Below are positions 63,268-64,000 of a stretch of 64,000 bases of DNA, piece after piece (the first letter of the stretch is position 1; each line of letters begins with the position of its first letter). A program made the translations under genes and the position numbers. Origin of the DNA: JBFEYJ01 sp041562215 (GTDB lineage: Bacteria; Pseudomonadota; Gammaproteobacteria; Thiohalomonadales; Thiohalomonadaceae); NCBI GenBank assembly GCA_041562215.1, contig JBFEYJ010000001.1, positions 1 through 64,000 of the forward strand. The letters run 5' to 3'. A model generated the notes under the pieces. It did no database searches. It saw only the letters and a list, made by a program, of their open reading frames with translations, and was not told where the DNA came from.

Positions 63268-64000
63268 GTGAATAAAAACGAAAAAAAACAAGTGCTTGTC
63301 TGTGGCACACAGTATGGTCAAGTCTATCTTCGTGCTATCGATGAACTCCAGGACTTTGAAGTATCCGCATTACTTGCACGAGGGAGTGAGCGATCTATTA
63401 GGTTATCCGAGCAACGTGCCATCAGCTTATATAAAAATGTTGATCAGATCGATGAGCATGTTGATCTTGCTTGTGTTGCGATTGGTGGGGATGCCGGTAC
63501 AGATGTTGCGGCTTCCTTATTGAAACGAGGAGTGCCGGTATTGCTGGAGCATCCTGTTTCAATTGACAAAGTGAGCCAACTTTTACATTTGGCGAATAAG
63601 CACGAAACTTTCTGCCATGTCAACAGCCACTTCCCGGAAATCAAACCAATCAATTCTTTTATAGAACTCTGTAAAAAACTTAATAGCCGAAGCAAACCCC
63701 GAGTTATTAATGCTGCATGTAACAGCAGGACACTCTATTCCATGTTGGATATTTTACAACGTAGCCTTGGCGATATAAACCTGGAACACTTTACATCATC
63801 CCCAATGGGAACGCATGATCTTTATAAAAATTGTACATTTTCAGTGAATGAAACTCCATGCGCCATGGTCTACCAAAGGTGGCTTGGCCGCATTGATGAT
63901 AGCAAGGATTCACCTTTAGGGCATGAAATAACCGTCACCTATCCCGAGGGCGTGCTTCGTCTTGCTGGCACCTTTGGCCCCTGCCAGTGGTTCCCCTTAG
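63268..64000 (+). CDS. Thiazolinyl imide reductase-like oxidoreductase (partial)
   Basis: The first 244 residues of a protein cut by the window end. Start is GTG 63268 with AAAGG eight bases upstream; no ATG fits. The N-terminus VLVCGTQYGQVYLRAI is a Rossmann nucleotide-binding start of the Gfo/Idh/MocA superfamily. The run LLARGSERS, then GVPVLLEHPVS (88-98), CHVNSHFPEI (116-125) and TLYSMLDILQRSL follows the layout of thiazolinyl imide reductases Irp3/YbtU and PchG. These reduce a thiazoline to a thiazolidine in yersiniabactin and pyochelin synthesis. EHP (94-96) replaces the EKP of sugar dehydrogenases, as in that subfamily. Next to a cyclodehydratase it would reduce a ribosomal peptide azoline. 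Confidence 0.78.
   Translation, partial: MNKNEKKQVLVCGTQYGQVYLRAIDELQDFEVSALLARGSERSIRLSEQRAISLYKNVDQIDEHVDLACVAIGGDAGTDVAASLLKRGVPVLLEHPVSIDKVSQLLHLANKHETFCHVNSHFPEIKPINSFIELCKKLNSRSKPRVINAACNSRTLYSMLDILQRSLGDINLEHFTSSPMGTHDLYKNCTFSVNETPCAMVYQRWLGRIDDSKDSPLGHEITVTYPEGVLRLAGTFGPCQWFPL

Overview
The window reads as chromosomal DNA of a gammaproteobacterium with an aerobic or respiratory lifestyle. The grounds are the type II secretion gene set, the TonB/ExbBD and NosR/CcoG-like iron-sulfur proteins, SCO and cytochrome c proteins, and many multi-PAS histidine kinases. No rRNA, tRNA or CRISPR array was found, so a closer taxonomic call would be a guess. From 1 to about 54,100 the DNA is fairly GC-rich. 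From about 54,100 to the right edge it becomes clearly AT-rich with different codon use, which suggests an acquired island.

Layout. (1) 1-5,510: end of a zinc-ribbon gene; a minus-strand pair made of a PAS histidine kinase with a dead receiver and a receiver/glutaredoxin-like/thioredoxin-reductase-like fusion; then a zinc-ribbon protein. (2) 5,785-12,943 (minus): one tightly packed operon with a TonB-dependent receptor, a periplasmic anchored protein, a membrane 4Fe-4S protein, a DsbD/TauE-like membrane protein, ExbB, ExbD, TonB and a copper chaperone of the PCu(A)C family. It looks like a complete metal, most likely copper, uptake route. (3) 13,519-26,080 (minus): an exported-protein operon with a giant SdrD-like/beta-helix protein, three multicopper-oxidase-like proteins that keep different subsets of the copper ligands, a lipoprotein, and a subtilisin-like protease carrying a MopE-type metal-binding tail. 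(4) 26,389-31,566: response regulators, a NarX/DegS-type kinase, and gspL/gspM homologues. (5) 31,804-34,178 (plus): SCO protein and a cytochrome c/periplasmic-binding fusion, inserted between two halves of the secretion locus. (6) 34,328-46,237 (minus): type II secretion genes E-F-G-H-I-J-K-C-D-A-B, with a degenerate tandem duplication upstream of gspG. (7) 46,581-53,673 (minus): an HD-GYP regulator, a 1403-residue hybrid kinase, an App1-type phosphatase and a small membrane protein. (8) 54,117-56,117: about 2 kb of AT-rich DNA with little or no convincing coding. (9) 56,118-64,000 (plus): a thiazole/oxazole-modified microcin (TOMM) type RiPP cluster.

How it fits together. The uptake operon could supply copper for the exported oxidase-like proteins, and the type II system beside them is a plausible exit route; both are inferences from adjacency. 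The most striking locus is the TOMM island. It has a kinase/cyclase-like/ATPase fusion, a precursor-like protein built from two tandem leader-type repeats and ending in a short YPFTCS tail, a fused cyclodehydratase (E1-like plus YcaO), and, running off the edge, a protein resembling thiazolinyl imide reductases of siderophore pathways. That combination suggests a ribosomal peptide whose cysteine-derived thiazoline is reduced to a thiazolidine.
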